Of a stretch of DNA of 63,889 nucleotides, positions 1 to 8,298 are shown one piece after another. This DNA comes from Actinomycetes bacterium (GTDB lineage: Bacteria > Actinomycetota > Acidimicrobiia > Acidimicrobiales > Palsa-688). The stretch spans positions 1 to 63,889 of the forward strand of contig JAKBBA010000020.1 in NCBI GenBank assembly GCA_021808665.1, in the 5' to 3' direction. The translations under genes and the position numbers were made by a program. The notes under the pieces were generated by a model, which saw only the letters and a program-made list of their open reading frames with translations, was not told where the DNA came from and made no database searches. The number at the start of each line of letters is the position of its first letter. The first letter of the stretch is position 1.

Positions 1-27
1 GCTTAATCACCGCTGTCACTAGCATCA

Positions 28-1647
28 TCACAAATCACCTGACTTTCCTGTTAGGTTCGCCGGCGGGGTGTCGCCGATGACCACCGCAGGGTTGCCCCCG
101 CTCGGCCCCAATCCCGCTTGGGCGAAGGCACCTTTCAAGCTCGGGGAGGCGCCTATGGAAGCCATCTCGCCGATCCTGGTAAAGCCGTCGTCGACCGGAT
201 AGGCCTCCTCGTCGTGTATGCCGACGTCGCCCGCTTCTAGTTGCTCGTCACTCATTCTCAGGCCACGGGTGAAGAAGCCTATGATCTTGAGCAACAAGAA
301 GGTGACCAAGCCGTCCCACACTATTATAGTCAGAGCTGCGAGGAACTGTATCCAAAGCTGCTTGGGGTTACCGTACAGCAGGCCGGCCGTGGTCACCGGG
401 CTGCCGCCGCTGCTGGCATAGACGATCATCGACGGGTCCGCGAACACCCCGACCAGGAGACCTCCCATCAGCCCGGCTATCCCGTGGGTGTAGGCGACCC
501 CAGAGGCGTCGTCTACCTTGCGGAGGGTGATCGGCTGCAGGTAGGTCCAGGCGAACCAGACGACGGTCGACTCGATAATGCCGATCCACAGCGCACCTGA
601 ACCGCTTACGTATCCGGCAGCGGGGGTGATGCCGACCAGACCACAGATCATACCGTTGACCGCACCGAGGAATGTCGGTTTGCGCTGCTTAGAGAGGACC
701 ATGTCCCACACGACCCAGGTGAGCAGGGCTGCGGCTGTCGCGACGTTGGTGTTGATCACCGCTGCGGCGGCGTCGGTGCTAGCGAAGTACGGGTCGCCAC
801 CGTTGAAGCCGTTCCAGCCCAGCCACACGATGCCCGCTCCTACGGACACCATCGTCAGGCTGTGAGGCACCCACTTGGCCCGGTCTCTCGCTAGTCGCGG
901 ACCGATCACCCAAGCAGCGACAAAGCCCGACACTCCCGCGGCTAGGTGAATGACGTAGCCTCCGGAGTAGTCGAGTGCCCCTTCGTGGGCCCAGTAACCG
1001 CCACCCCAGATGAGCATGGCGTTGACGCAGTACACGAACGTGCACCACGCCGGCACGAAGATCAGCCAGACGACCGGCTTGATCCGCCCGAGCACGCTAC
1101 CCAGGAACAGCAGCGGTGTAATACCGGCGAAGACGAACTGGAAGTACGCCAGCGCGGTCGTTGGCATCTGCAACGGCACTGCTGTGCCTATCGGCAGGGC
1201 CGCTTGGCCGATCTGGGCGTGGCCAGCGTTGATCGTCTCGGGGTGACCTATGAAATTATTGAAGAAGTTCGCGAAGAAATTCCCCGTGTAGTGGTAGGTA
1301 TAGGTGTTGGCGGTGCCGCCGCCGATCGGGGAACCGAAACCCATCTTGTATCCCCACAAGACCCAGACGACCATCACCGTAGAGAACCCGGTGAAAGCCA
1401 TGAACATTGTGTTCACAGCCCATCTCTTGGGTACCAGGCCGGCGTAGAGGACGGCCAGACCAGGCAAGCTCATCAGCCCCACGAACGTTGCCGCTGTGAG
1501 CTGCCAAGCCGTGTCGCCTGTGTTGATGTAGCTGGGGTCGGAACAGCTGATCGGTTTGGCAAGGGTGTTGCCGACGTATGCCGCGTTCTTGCCACACACT
1601 GTTGCAGCGTTGCTGGCTTGAACGAGGGCGGTCATCATCAATGACAA
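28..1647 (-). CDS. amt: Ammonium transporter, Amt/MEP family
   Basis: This is a 539-residue polytopic membrane protein of the Amt/MEP family, which conducts ammonium/ammonia across the cytoplasmic membrane. Family hallmarks are seen: an N-terminal PGLAVLYAGLV segment, a HLAAGVSGF segment, a WLGWNGFNGG segment and a DDASGVAYTHGIAGLMG segment near the C terminus carrying a pore histidine. About eleven hydrophobic segments are followed by a charged cytosolic tail (DEQLEAGDVGIHDEEAYP), the part PII proteins usually gate. It is somewhat longer than a typical Amt (about 400-450), because of an inserted loop after the third hydrophobic segment. The TTG at 1647 sits 5 bases from an AGGAGG box (1653-1658); ATG codons at 1638 and 1635 are alternatives. 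No glnK is adjacent. Confidence 0.95.
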   Translation of the reverse strand: MSLMMTALVQASNAATVCGKNAAYVGNTLAKPISCSDPSYINTGDTAWQLTAATFVGLMSLPGLAVLYAGLVPKRWAVNTMFMAFTGFSTVMVVWVLWGYKMGFGSPIGGGTANTYTYHYTGNFFANFFNNFIGHPETINAGHAQIGQAALPIGTAVPLQMPTTALAYFQFVFAGITPLLFLGSVLGRIKPVVWLIFVPAWCTFVYCVNAMLIWGGGYWAHEGALDYSGGYVIHLAAGVSGFVAAWVIGPRLARDRAKWVPHSLTMVSVGAGIVWLGWNGFNGGDPYFASTDAAAAVINTNVATAAALLTWVVWDMVLSKQRKPTFLGAVNGMICGLVGITPAAGYVSGSGALWIGIIESTVVWFAWTYLQPITLRKVDDASGVAYTHGIAGLMGGLLVGVFADPSMIVYASSGGSPVTTAGLLYGNPKQLWIQFLAALTIIVWDGLVTFLLLKIIGFFTRGLRMSDEQLEAGDVGIHDEEAYPVDDGFTRIGEMASIGASPSLKGAFAQAGLGPSGGNPAVVIGDTPPANLTGKSGDL

Positions 1648-1834
1648 AGACCCCTCCTAGGTGGGTCGGGGCACCTATTAGGCGCCGGTCGGAAGTCCGG
1701 TTGGACGACCACGAGGCTAGAAAGGCAGTGTTTCGCCGAGTTCACGGGAGTGTTGCAGCAGTGTTAACAAACTGCAGTCAAGACGGCCCTTGAACTTGGG
1801 GCACGATGCCAGTGAAGCCGCTAGAGTTGTTTTC

Positions 1835-2260
1835 ATGGCAGCCGACCGTAAGTTGGAGCATCTCGCTCAGGTGGGGATGTTCTCGTCGCTCAACAAGAAG
1901 GAACTGGCCATGGTCGCTCGCGCTTCAGACGTGGTCAGCGTCGCGCCAGGCACCGAGATAGTGCGCGAGGGCGATTTCGGCCACGAGTTCTACCTGCTCC
2001 TGCAGGGAACGGCTACGGTACGGCGCGCTGGTCGCAAAGTGGCGCAGCTCGGCGAAGGGGACTACTTCGGCGAGCTCGCCCTGCTGGACCGGGGTCCCCG
2101 TTCGGCTACCGTCGTCGCTGACGCAGAGTGCGAGATACTGGTTATAGGCCAGAGGGAGTTCGTCGGCGTGCTCGACCAGGTGCCCGCCGTCGCCAGGAAG
2201 CTGCTCGCTTCGATGGCTGCCCGCCTGCGCGAAGCCGACCGCAAGGCCGTGTCACACTGA
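1835..2260 (+). CDS. Cyclic nucleotide-binding (Crp/cNMP-type) domain protein
   Basis: This 141-residue protein consists almost entirely of a cNMP-binding beta-roll: motifs FSSLNKKELAMVAR, PGTEIVREGDFGHEFYLLLQG, LGEGDYFGELALLDRGPRSATVVA and a C-terminal helix. The FGELALLDRGPRSATV phosphate-binding cassette has the Gly-Glu and Arg expected for binding cAMP or cGMP. There is no HTH, kinase or cyclase domain, so it is a stand-alone sensor or adaptor rather than a Crp-type transcription factor. I chose ATG 1835 (MAADRK); an upstream TTG at 1790 would add 15 residues. It lies 113 bases upstream of the EtfD-like gene on the same strand and may be co-transcribed with it (inference). Confidence 0.85.
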   Translation: MAADRKLEHLAQVGMFSSLNKKELAMVARASDVVSVAPGTEIVREGDFGHEFYLLLQGTATVRRAGRKVAQLGEGDYFGELALLDRGPRSATVVADAECEILVIGQREFVGVLDQVPAVARKLLASMAARLREADRKAVSH

Positions 2261-2373
2261 TCCCAGCTGGACAGTCCGCCTCCTCTGTCTGGTCCGTCTG
2301 GGCAATTCGACCCGCTGGCATATAGGGTCTGGGCACCCGATCCAGCGCAGACCCGCACCGGAGGAAGCCACCT

Positions 2374-4467
2374 GTGAACCAAGATATCCGCCTGGCCTTG
2401 GGCCTCGCCGTGACAGTCCTCGGCATGGCGTTAGTGGCCCGACGGGCCCTTTTCCTCTACCGCCTCGTCACCGACGGCGCTCCCGCCCCAGGACGAGCGT
2501 CGGATGTTAAAGAAGCTCTTAAAGCAGAGCTAGCCGACGTGTTCGGCCAACGCAAGCTGCTCAAGCGGCCCGGGCCTGGCTTGGCTCACTTCTTCACCTT
2601 CTGGGGTTTCATCGTCCTCACGCTCACGATCATCGAAGCGTACGGGGACCTGTTCTCCAAGACGTTTGCGATCACGTCGTGGAGTGGCCTTGGCTTCATC
2701 GAGGACTTCTTCGCTGTAGCGGTGATGGTCGCTCTGGCCACCTTCAGCATTATCCGGATCAAGAACAGCCCGGCGCGCAACGATCGTAAGAGCCGCTTTT
2801 ACGGTTCGCACACCAGGGCGGCGTGGTACACACTGGCGATGATCTTCGGCGTCATAGCCACGCTGTTGTTGTACCGGGGCGCCCAGGTCGACACCGGCGA
2901 CTTCCCCTACGGCAAGAGCTGGTGGCCTTTCGCGTCACGGCTGATCGGCGGGGCTTTCTCTGGGCTGTCGAAAGGCGCGAACCTGGACTTGGAGACGGCT
3001 TTCATCCTGGCGCAGATCGTGATCTTGTGGGGCTTCTTCGTGTTCGTGCTCAACTCCAAGCACCTGCACATCTTCGTGTCGGAGCCGAACGTGCTTTTCT
3101 CCCGGAGACCGAAAGCTCTCGGCCCTCTCGGCACGACTCCCGACATGGACCCGGAGAACATGACCGAAGAGACCGTCTTCGGCACCGGCCAGGTCAGCCA
3201 TCTCACATGGAAGCAGCGCCTCGACCTGATCAGCTGCACCGAATGCGGCCGCTGCCAGGACCAGTGCCCTGCGTGGGCTACCGGCAAGCCTCTGTCGCCG
3301 AAGCTGGTGATCATGGACCTGAGAGAGCACCTGTTCGCTTCGGCCGGGGAGTTGCTGGCCAAGAAAGCTGCCGCCTCGGGCGGGCCGGCCGGGGATGCGG
3401 CCGGCGGCGGCGTGGCTGTGGCGACCAAGCCCCTGGTGCCCGACGTGATCGCCCCCGACGTGCTGTGGTCGTGCACCACGTGTGGGGCTTGCGTCGAGCA
3501 GTGCCCGGTGGACATCGAGCACGTGGACACCATCGTCGACATGCGCCGCTACCAGGTGCTCATCGAAGCCGACTTCCCTACCGAGGCGAACCTGATGCTC
3601 CGCAACGTTGAGAACCGCGGCGACCCCTGGGGTCTCGGATCGTCCCAGCGTCTCGCGTGGACCGAAGACCTCGGCTTCGACGTGCCGGTCGTGTCGGGGA
3701 CGATACCCGACGACGTCGAGTACCTGTTCTGGGTGGGCTGCGCAGGGGCCCTCGACGAGCGGGCACGTCGGACCACCCAGGCGGTAGCCAGACTCCTACA
3801 CCAGGCGGGCATCAGCTTCGCCGTGCTCGGCCCGAAAGAGTCCTGCACAGGAGACCCGGCCCGCCGGCTTGGCAACGAGTACCTGTTCCAAACCCAGGCC
3901 CAGACCAACATCGAAACTCTCAAAGCGGCCGGCGTCCGCAAGATCGTCGCCAGCTGTCCCCACTGCTTTAACTCCATCGCCCGTGAGTACCCGGCACTCG
4001 GCGGCAACTTCGAGGTGTACCACCACACCCAGCTGCTCGAGAAGCTGCTGTCAGCCGGGACACTCAAGCCGATCAACCGGGTGGAACAGAAGGTCACCTA
4101 CCACGACCCGTGCTATCTGGGGCGTCACAACGAGGTCTACGACGAGCCGCGAGGCGTGCTCGGGCACGTCCCAGGGGTGAAGGTCGAGGAGATGCACCGC
4201 TGCCGCAACAAGGGTTTCTGCTGCGGGGCTGGCGGTTCGAGAATGTGGCTTGAGGAGAACATCGGGACGCGTATCAACGTGAACCGCACCGACGAGGCGC
4301 TCGCCACCGGTGCTGACGTGATCTCCACCGCCTGTCCGTACTGTCTGATAATGCTCGATGACGCCACCAAAGCGCGCCAAGCCGAAGGAACCGTCCCCGA
4401 GTCCGTCAGGGTAATGGACGTGGCGCAGCTGCTCGAACAGTCGGTCAGCGCCCAAAGCCCGAGCTGA
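2374..4467 (+). CDS. Membrane Fe-S oxidoreductase, EtfD/heterodisulfide-reductase D-like
   Basis: The protein has 697 residues. The N-terminal about 230 residues carry several hydrophobic segments resembling a NarI-like heme-b membrane anchor. Then come two [4Fe-4S] ferredoxin motifs (CTECGRCQDQCP; CTTCGACVEQCP) and two cysteine-rich CCG domains (CAGALDERAR...SCPHCFNS; HDPCYLGRHNEVYDEPR...CCGAGGSRMW...CPYCLIML). This is the layout of actinobacterial EtfD-like proteins, proposed to pass electrons from electron-transfer flavoprotein (beta-oxidation) to the quinone pool, and of GlcF/HdrD relatives. The GTG start at 2374 is preceded by GGAGG (2361-2365). No etfAB is adjacent, although acyl-CoA metabolism genes lie elsewhere in the window. 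The electron donor is inferred from family knowledge. Confidence 0.88.
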   Translation: MNQDIRLALGLAVTVLGMALVARRALFLYRLVTDGAPAPGRASDVKEALKAELADVFGQRKLLKRPGPGLAHFFTFWGFIVLTLTIIEAYGDLFSKTFAITSWSGLGFIEDFFAVAVMVALATFSIIRIKNSPARNDRKSRFYGSHTRAAWYTLAMIFGVIATLLLYRGAQVDTGDFPYGKSWWPFASRLIGGAFSGLSKGANLDLETAFILAQIVILWGFFVFVLNSKHLHIFVSEPNVLFSRRPKALGPLGTTPDMDPENMTEETVFGTGQVSHLTWKQRLDLISCTECGRCQDQCPAWATGKPLSPKLVIMDLREHLFASAGELLAKKAAASGGPAGDAAGGGVAVATKPLVPDVIAPDVLWSCTTCGACVEQCPVDIEHVDTIVDMRRYQVLIEADFPTEANLMLRNVENRGDPWGLGSSQRLAWTEDLGFDVPVVSGTIPDDVEYLFWVGCAGALDERARRTTQAVARLLHQAGISFAVLGPKESCTGDPARRLGNEYLFQTQAQTNIETLKAAGVRKIVASCPHCFNSIAREYPALGGNFEVYHHTQLLEKLLSAGTLKPINRVEQKVTYHDPCYLGRHNEVYDEPRGVLGHVPGVKVEEMHRCRNKGFCCGAGGSRMWLEENIGTRINVNRTDEALATGADVISTACPYCLIMLDDATKARQAEGTVPESVRVMDVAQLLEQSVSAQSPS

Positions 4468-4479
4468 GCCCTCGGCGTC

Positions 4480-4827
4480 TCACAGGTCCAAGAACGCGCG
4501 CACGATCCGCCGAACGGCAGACAACTCACCGGGGGTGACGGCCCCGAGACAGTCACCGAGGCGTACGTATGCGACAGGACGCATATCTTCTGGCCGTGTG
4601 AAGGAGGGGAGCTTGCTCAATCCGGAGGACTGCGAGGTGATCGAAATCTGGTGGCGCAAACCGCGGTCCCGGCTTGTTATCGGTACCACGAAAACGACTG
4701 CGTGAGGCAGTGACAGGTGCAGCGGGCCGGAAACGATTAAGACAGGGCGGCGGCCAGCCTGCTCCGATCCGATGACAGGATTCAGGTCGGCGAGCCAGAC
4801 ATCGCCGGGGCGCAATGGATTGCTCAC
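4480..4827 (-). CDS. Type II toxin, PemK/MazF family
   Basis: A 115-residue MazF/PemK fold protein. Visible hallmarks are RPGDVWLADLNPVIGSEQAGRRPVLIVSG at the N terminus (GDVW, the E-x-x-x-RP loop), the VVPITSR strand and a C-terminal VRRIVRAFL helix. Family members are ribosome-independent endoribonucleases. It is the second gene of a two-gene unit: its GTG start overlaps the stop of the upstream antitoxin in a GTGA (4824-4827), implying translational coupling. It converges on the EtfD-like gene with 12 bases between the stops. It is not closely similar to the second MazF-like toxin at 14243-14554. Confidence 0.88.
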   Translation of the reverse strand: MSNPLRPGDVWLADLNPVIGSEQAGRRPVLIVSGPLHLSLPHAVVFVVPITSRDRGLRHQISITSQSSGLSKLPSFTRPEDMRPVAYVRLGDCLGAVTPGELSAVRRIVRAFLDL

Positions 4828-5075
4828 CGATCACCCAATCCGTCGCCCGTGGTGAGATCCCACGCGGCCAGTTCGTCCGCATAGTCGCTCCACTCCTGGG
4901 GATCGGCCCGCAGCCGTTCGTAGTCCGCCCGGACGCCGGCCCAGAACCGGAACTCCTCGACCTTGTCGAGGGTCCGGGCCAGTTCCGCGTCCAACGTGAG
5001 GTGATCCTCGTCCGCGAGCCTCTTAAGCCGGTCGCGTGTCTTCACAGACACCTTGATAGTAGTTATTTCAGTCAT
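4824..5075 (-). CDS. Antitoxin of the PemK/MazF module (RHH-like)
   Basis: An 83-residue protein. The N terminus TTIKVSVKTRDRLKRLADEDHLTLDAELARTLDKVE fits a short DNA-binding strand followed by two helices as in ribbon-helix-helix antitoxins; the acidic, tryptophan-rich C terminus (YERLRADPQEWSDYADELAAWD) is typical of the toxin-wrapping tail. The ATG at 5075 lies inside a perfect palindrome (5071-5089) and no Shine-Dalgarno can sit upstream of it without lying in that palindrome, so a leaderless transcript is likely (inference). A longer in-frame extension upstream looks non-coding. Confidence 0.82.
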   Translation of the reverse strand: MTEITTIKVSVKTRDRLKRLADEDHLTLDAELARTLDKVEEFRFWAGVRADYERLRADPQEWSDYADELAAWDLTTGDGLGDR

Positions 5076-5089
5076 ACTTTCAGTATGAC
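5071..5089. promoter_or_regulatory. Perfect palindrome over the antitoxin start codon (putative operator)
   Basis: GTCATACT-TTC-AGTATGAC: two 8-base arms around a 3-base centre. The antitoxin ATG (minus strand, 5075-5073) is inside the left arm. RHH antitoxins normally repress their own promoter through such repeats, so this is the probable autoregulatory operator. Confidence 0.65.
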
Positions 5090-5206
5090 CTCTACCCTCT
5101 GGTCGACGGGAACGCCGATCTGAACGGCACGGCCCGGTGGGTGCCCGTGTCCGCGTCCTGGCAGCCCAAGCGAGGATAGGCACGACTGGACCTACCTGGA
5201 GCTCGG

Positions 5207-6499
5207 CTAGCGGGCGGAGCGGACCGCTTCGAGGACTTCGTCGAAGGCGGCCAGGTTGTGCCCTGACACGAAACGGTCGACGTAGGGAAGGGCGGCGGCC
5301 ATACCCCCGGCCAGCGGAGCGTAGCCGAGGGCGGCTTTGCGCGGGTTGACCCAGACGATCTTGTGCGCGAGGCGTGACAGCCGGGCCATCTCCCGGGTTA
5401 TCACATCGGTGCCGGAACGCTCCCAGCCGTCGGATACCACCACCACGACAGCGCCGCGGGCTACTCCCCTGCGGCCGAAACTGTCGTTGAACTCTTTGAG
5501 AGCTTGGCCGATCCGCGTCCCGCCGGACCAGTCTGGAGCTTTGCGCCCGGCTCGCTCCAAGGCGACGTCGGGGCTCGACAGGCGAAGCTGCCTCGTCAGG
5601 CGCGTGAGGCGCGTGGCGAACACGAAAGCCTCAGCCCGAGACCCGGCCGACCGAACGGTTGCCAGCAGGAGGGTCAGGTAGGCCCGGGAGAACTGCTCCA
5701 TCGAACCTGACACGTCGCAGATCGCCACGAGACGGCGCGGTTTGGGGCGCGAACGGCGGCGGATGGCGTACACGGGCTCGCCTCCGGTGCGGCGCGACCG
5801 GCGCAGAGTCGCCCTCAGATCGAGACGGTCCCCGCTGCGATGCCGGGAAGACCGGCGGCTACGACGCGAAGGCGTGACCAGCACAAGCCTCTCTGAAAGC
5901 GCCCGCAGGGCTGCAAGCTCGCTGTCGGTCAGCGTGGAGAACTCCCTGCTACGCAGACGTTCCTCGGCGCTTTCAGCTGCCAATACGACGAGCGTCTCAG
6001 AGTCGCGAGACTCGTCGCCATCCGAGTCGGGCCTCTCCTCGTTAGCCCGCTCGGACATGCGCGACCGGGGTGGACCGTCGCGGCGAACCGGTCCGGGAGG
6101 GCCCGGAGGTACCGTCTCGGGTGGCGGTTGCGGCCCGGGAGCTCCCGCGTTGACGGGAGCGGGAGGCGGCGCATTTCCCCGCCAGTCGGCGGGGTCCACC
6201 AGCCCGCCGAACACCTGGGCGAACACCCGATCGAAGACGGCGACGTCCGAGAGGCCCGCGACAAGAGTGACCCTCGCAAGCCAGTAAAGCTCGTCGACAG
6301 TATAAGGCGAAGCGAGCTGCACCGCCCTGGCCAGGCGCCCGGCCCGCTCCGGGCTGACCGGTGCGCCCGCAGCGTGAAGCAGAGCACAAAAGCGAGCCGT
6401 GACCTCCGCAAGGTCGCCCGGCGATGCCGGTGGCCTCCTCCCCGGCGGTTGCGGTGGGGTGCTAGCGCCCGGCGATGTCAGGTCCCCCCGGCCAGCCAC
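5207..6499 (-). CDS. CoxE-type von Willebrand factor A domain protein
   Basis: About 430 residues. The N-terminal part (FCALLHAAGAPVSPERAGRLARAV...TLVAGLSDVAVFDRVFAQVFGG) matches CoxE-like proteins of CO dehydrogenase clusters. A Pro/Gly/Arg-rich, poorly ordered middle follows, then a vWA domain with MIDAS motif CDVSGSME, a threonine strand (WSGGTRIGQAL) and VVVVSDGWERSG. CoxE works with the MoxR-type ATPase CoxD in post-translational sulfuration and assembly of the Mo-S-Cu site. The GTG at 6499 overlaps the moxR end by 22 bases; the frame stays open further upstream, but that sequence is antisense to moxR. It is the last gene of the cox operon. Confidence 0.85.
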   Translation of the reverse strand: MAGRGDLTSPGASTPPQPPGRRPPASPGDLAEVTARFCALLHAAGAPVSPERAGRLARAVQLASPYTVDELYWLARVTLVAGLSDVAVFDRVFAQVFGGLVDPADWRGNAPPPAPVNAGAPGPQPPPETVPPGPPGPVRRDGPPRSRMSERANEERPDSDGDESRDSETLVVLAAESAEERLRSREFSTLTDSELAALRALSERLVLVTPSRRSRRSSRHRSGDRLDLRATLRRSRRTGGEPVYAIRRRSRPKPRRLVAICDVSGSMEQFSRAYLTLLLATVRSAGSRAEAFVFATRLTRLTRQLRLSSPDVALERAGRKAPDWSGGTRIGQALKEFNDSFGRRGVARGAVVVVVSDGWERSGTDVITREMARLSRLAHKIVWVNPRKAALGYAPLAGGMAAALPYVDRFVSGHNLAAFDEVLEAVRSAR

Positions 6500-7377
6500 C
6501 CGGCACCCCTGGAAGCGATCAACTCGACGTCCTCCCTGTACTTGGCTACGCTCCCGAGGGTCCGGGCGAGAGCCTCGTGGTCCAACCCGGCCACGTCTGT
6601 CACGCCGAGCAGGTCGAGAGCACCGACCCAGTTGATCGCCTCGGCTATCCCAGGCTGCTTCTGCACGTCGAGGGTCCGGATTCGAGCGACGGCGGCGGCC
6701 ACCTGCTCGGCTACTCCGGTAGAGGCCTCCGGAACTCTGCGCCGGATTATGTCGGTCGCTCGCTCCAGGTCCGGGTAGTCGATCCAGTGGTAAAGGCAGC
6801 GCCGTTTGAGGGCGTCGTGGAGGTCGCGAGTTCGATTGGAGGTGAGGATCACCACCGGGGGATACTTTGCGCGTAGTGTGCCGATCTCGGGGACGGTTAC
6901 GGTGCCCTCGGCGAGGAGCTCCAACAAGAAGGCCTCGAACTCGTCGTCGGCGCGGTCTATCTCGTCTACCAGTAGCACCGCCGGCCGGGGCCCGGGATGT
7001 TCGACGGCTTTGAGCAGCGGCCGGTTCGTCAGGTACTCCCGGGAGAAAAGGTCGTCGCTTCGCATGGCCGTCCCCGTCGACTCTGCAAGCTTGATCGCGA
7101 GAAGCTGGCGGGGAAAGTTCCATTCGTAGAGAGCCTCTGAGGCGTCGATCCCCTCGTAGCATTGCAGGCGTATGAGCGGCGTATCGCAAACCGCGGCAAG
7201 GGCCTTCGCCGCCTCGGTCTTACCAACCCCGGCCTCGCCTTCCAAAAGCAGGGGTTGGGGCAGGCGTACTGCGCAGAACAGCGCCGTCACCAGGCCGGAG
7301 TCGGCCAGGTAACCGGCCCGGTCCAGGGCCGCCTTCAACGTCCCCGTGGACGCCAGGGCGTCCTCGACGGCGCTCAA
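6478..7377 (-). CDS. MoxR-family AAA+ ATPase, CoxD-like
   Basis: A 299-residue AAA+ ATPase. Walker A is LLEGEAGVGKTEAAKAL, the Walker B region is VLLVDEIDRADDEFEAFLLELL, and sensor 1 is ILTSNRTRDLHDALKRRC. The segment LIRLQCYEGIDASEALYEWNFPRQLL is characteristic of the CoxD/MoxR subgroup that pairs with a vWA protein. CoxD unfolds or remodels the apo large CODH subunit so that sulfur and copper can be installed. I chose TTG 7377, which overlaps the xdhC stop in a TTGA and gives the N terminus length usual for the family; ATG 7431 is an in-frame alternative that would overlap xdhC by 58 bases. Confidence 0.88.
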   Translation of the reverse strand: MSAVEDALASTGTLKAALDRAGYLADSGLVTALFCAVRLPQPLLLEGEAGVGKTEAAKALAAVCDTPLIRLQCYEGIDASEALYEWNFPRQLLAIKLAESTGTAMRSDDLFSREYLTNRPLLKAVEHPGPRPAVLLVDEIDRADDEFEAFLLELLAEGTVTVPEIGTLRAKYPPVVILTSNRTRDLHDALKRRCLYHWIDYPDLERATDIIRRRVPEASTGVAEQVAAAVARIRTLDVQKQPGIAEAINWVGALDLLGVTDVAGLDHEALARTLGSVAKYREDVELIASRGAGWLAGGT

Positions 7378-8282
7378 CTCGAAGCGCGAAGCGGGTAAGA
7401 AGCCGGATCCGCGAGGAAGGCCTTGCGACATCCCGGCCCGCAGAACCAAACGCTCGTACCAGCGTGAGACGGGTCGGGGTGCTCGCAGGACAGGGCGTCG
7501 GGGGACATTATCACCGCCATCCCGCAAACCGGGTCGGTCGCCATGCAAACCGACTCGACCACCGGCCTTCCCGGTCTCGGCGTCCGGGGCTGGCCGGACA
7601 CTATCTCGGCGAGTATCGACAGGGCGATCTCCTCGGCGGTGCCCGCTCCTATGTCGAGACCGGCCGGGCTGCGAACTCTCGCTTTTGCGTCGCTGTCGAC
7701 CTCCAAAGATGCGATGACCGTAGCGCCCCGCTTGGCGCTTGCGACCAGGCCTACGTAGGGCACTCCGGCGGCGAGGGCAGCGGCGATCGGTCCTGCCTCG
7801 TCCCCCCCGTGGGTGGCGACGACGAGAGCCGCCGCGTCACTTTCGACTTTGCCATCCCAGCCAGACATCGCGTAGCCGAGGGACCGGCCGATGTCGACTA
7901 GCGCCCGAGCAGTCGGACTGTCTCCTGCTACCTGCACCAAGGGCGCAGGGATGGACGGTTCGAGGAACACCTCTAGAGTGCCACCCGATAGACAGGGGTT
8001 GTGCACCACACGCTTGCCCGGCTGGTCCGCCTCGGGGTCCGGGGTGATCCGCAGCAGCGTCGGACGGCCCAAGGGTAGGGCTTCGACGGCGGCAGCCCGC
8101 ACGCTCGCCTGGGCGCAGTCGCCCCCCACGAAACCTTCGATAGAGCCGTCGGCGTGGATGATCGCCTCGTCGCCGGGCTTCGCCGACGTCGGCGGCTGGG
8201 CGCAGACGACCCGGGCGTGCACGAAAGGCACCCGAGCGGAGCGAAGCTCCGCCGCGCGCTGGGACAGGTCCTGGCGGATCAT
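7374..8282 (-). CDS. XdhC/CoxI-family molybdoenzyme maturation protein with C-terminal YHS domain
   Basis: A 302-residue protein. Residues about 1-90 form the XdhC N-terminal domain (PGDEAIIHADGSIEGFVGGDCAQ, HNPCLSGGTLEVFLEP); residues about 95-235 form the Rossmann-like XdhC_C domain (YVGLVASAKRG, GLDIGAGTAEEIALSILAEIV). XdhC-type proteins bind and sulfurate the Mo cofactor of xanthine dehydrogenase-family enzymes. The last 50 residues are a YHS metal-binding domain (ATDPVCGMAV...VWFCGPGCRKAFLADPASY), a fusion I do not associate with the standard CoxF/CoxI proteins. It starts 16 bases after coxL and overlaps moxR by 4 bases. Confidence 0.88.
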   Translation of the reverse strand: MIRQDLSQRAAELRSARVPFVHARVVCAQPPTSAKPGDEAIIHADGSIEGFVGGDCAQASVRAAAVEALPLGRPTLLRITPDPEADQPGKRVVHNPCLSGGTLEVFLEPSIPAPLVQVAGDSPTARALVDIGRSLGYAMSGWDGKVESDAAALVVATHGGDEAGPIAAALAAGVPYVGLVASAKRGATVIASLEVDSDAKARVRSPAGLDIGAGTAEEIALSILAEIVSGQPRTPRPGRPVVESVCMATDPVCGMAVIMSPDALSCEHPDPSHAGTSVWFCGPGCRKAFLADPASYPLRASS

Positions 8283-8298
8283 CGCTTACCAGTAGCCT

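Noticed and set aside
1..27. Possible gene end at the left edge
   Set aside because: Only 27 bases before the amt stop; too short to judge.
946..1644. 232-codon plus-strand ORF opposite amt
   Set aside because: Antisense shadow of the ammonium transporter with low-complexity composition.
6500..7189. N-terminal extension of the vWA protein frame
   Set aside because: Open by chance opposite the conserved MoxR frame; Arg-rich and without similarity to CoxE.
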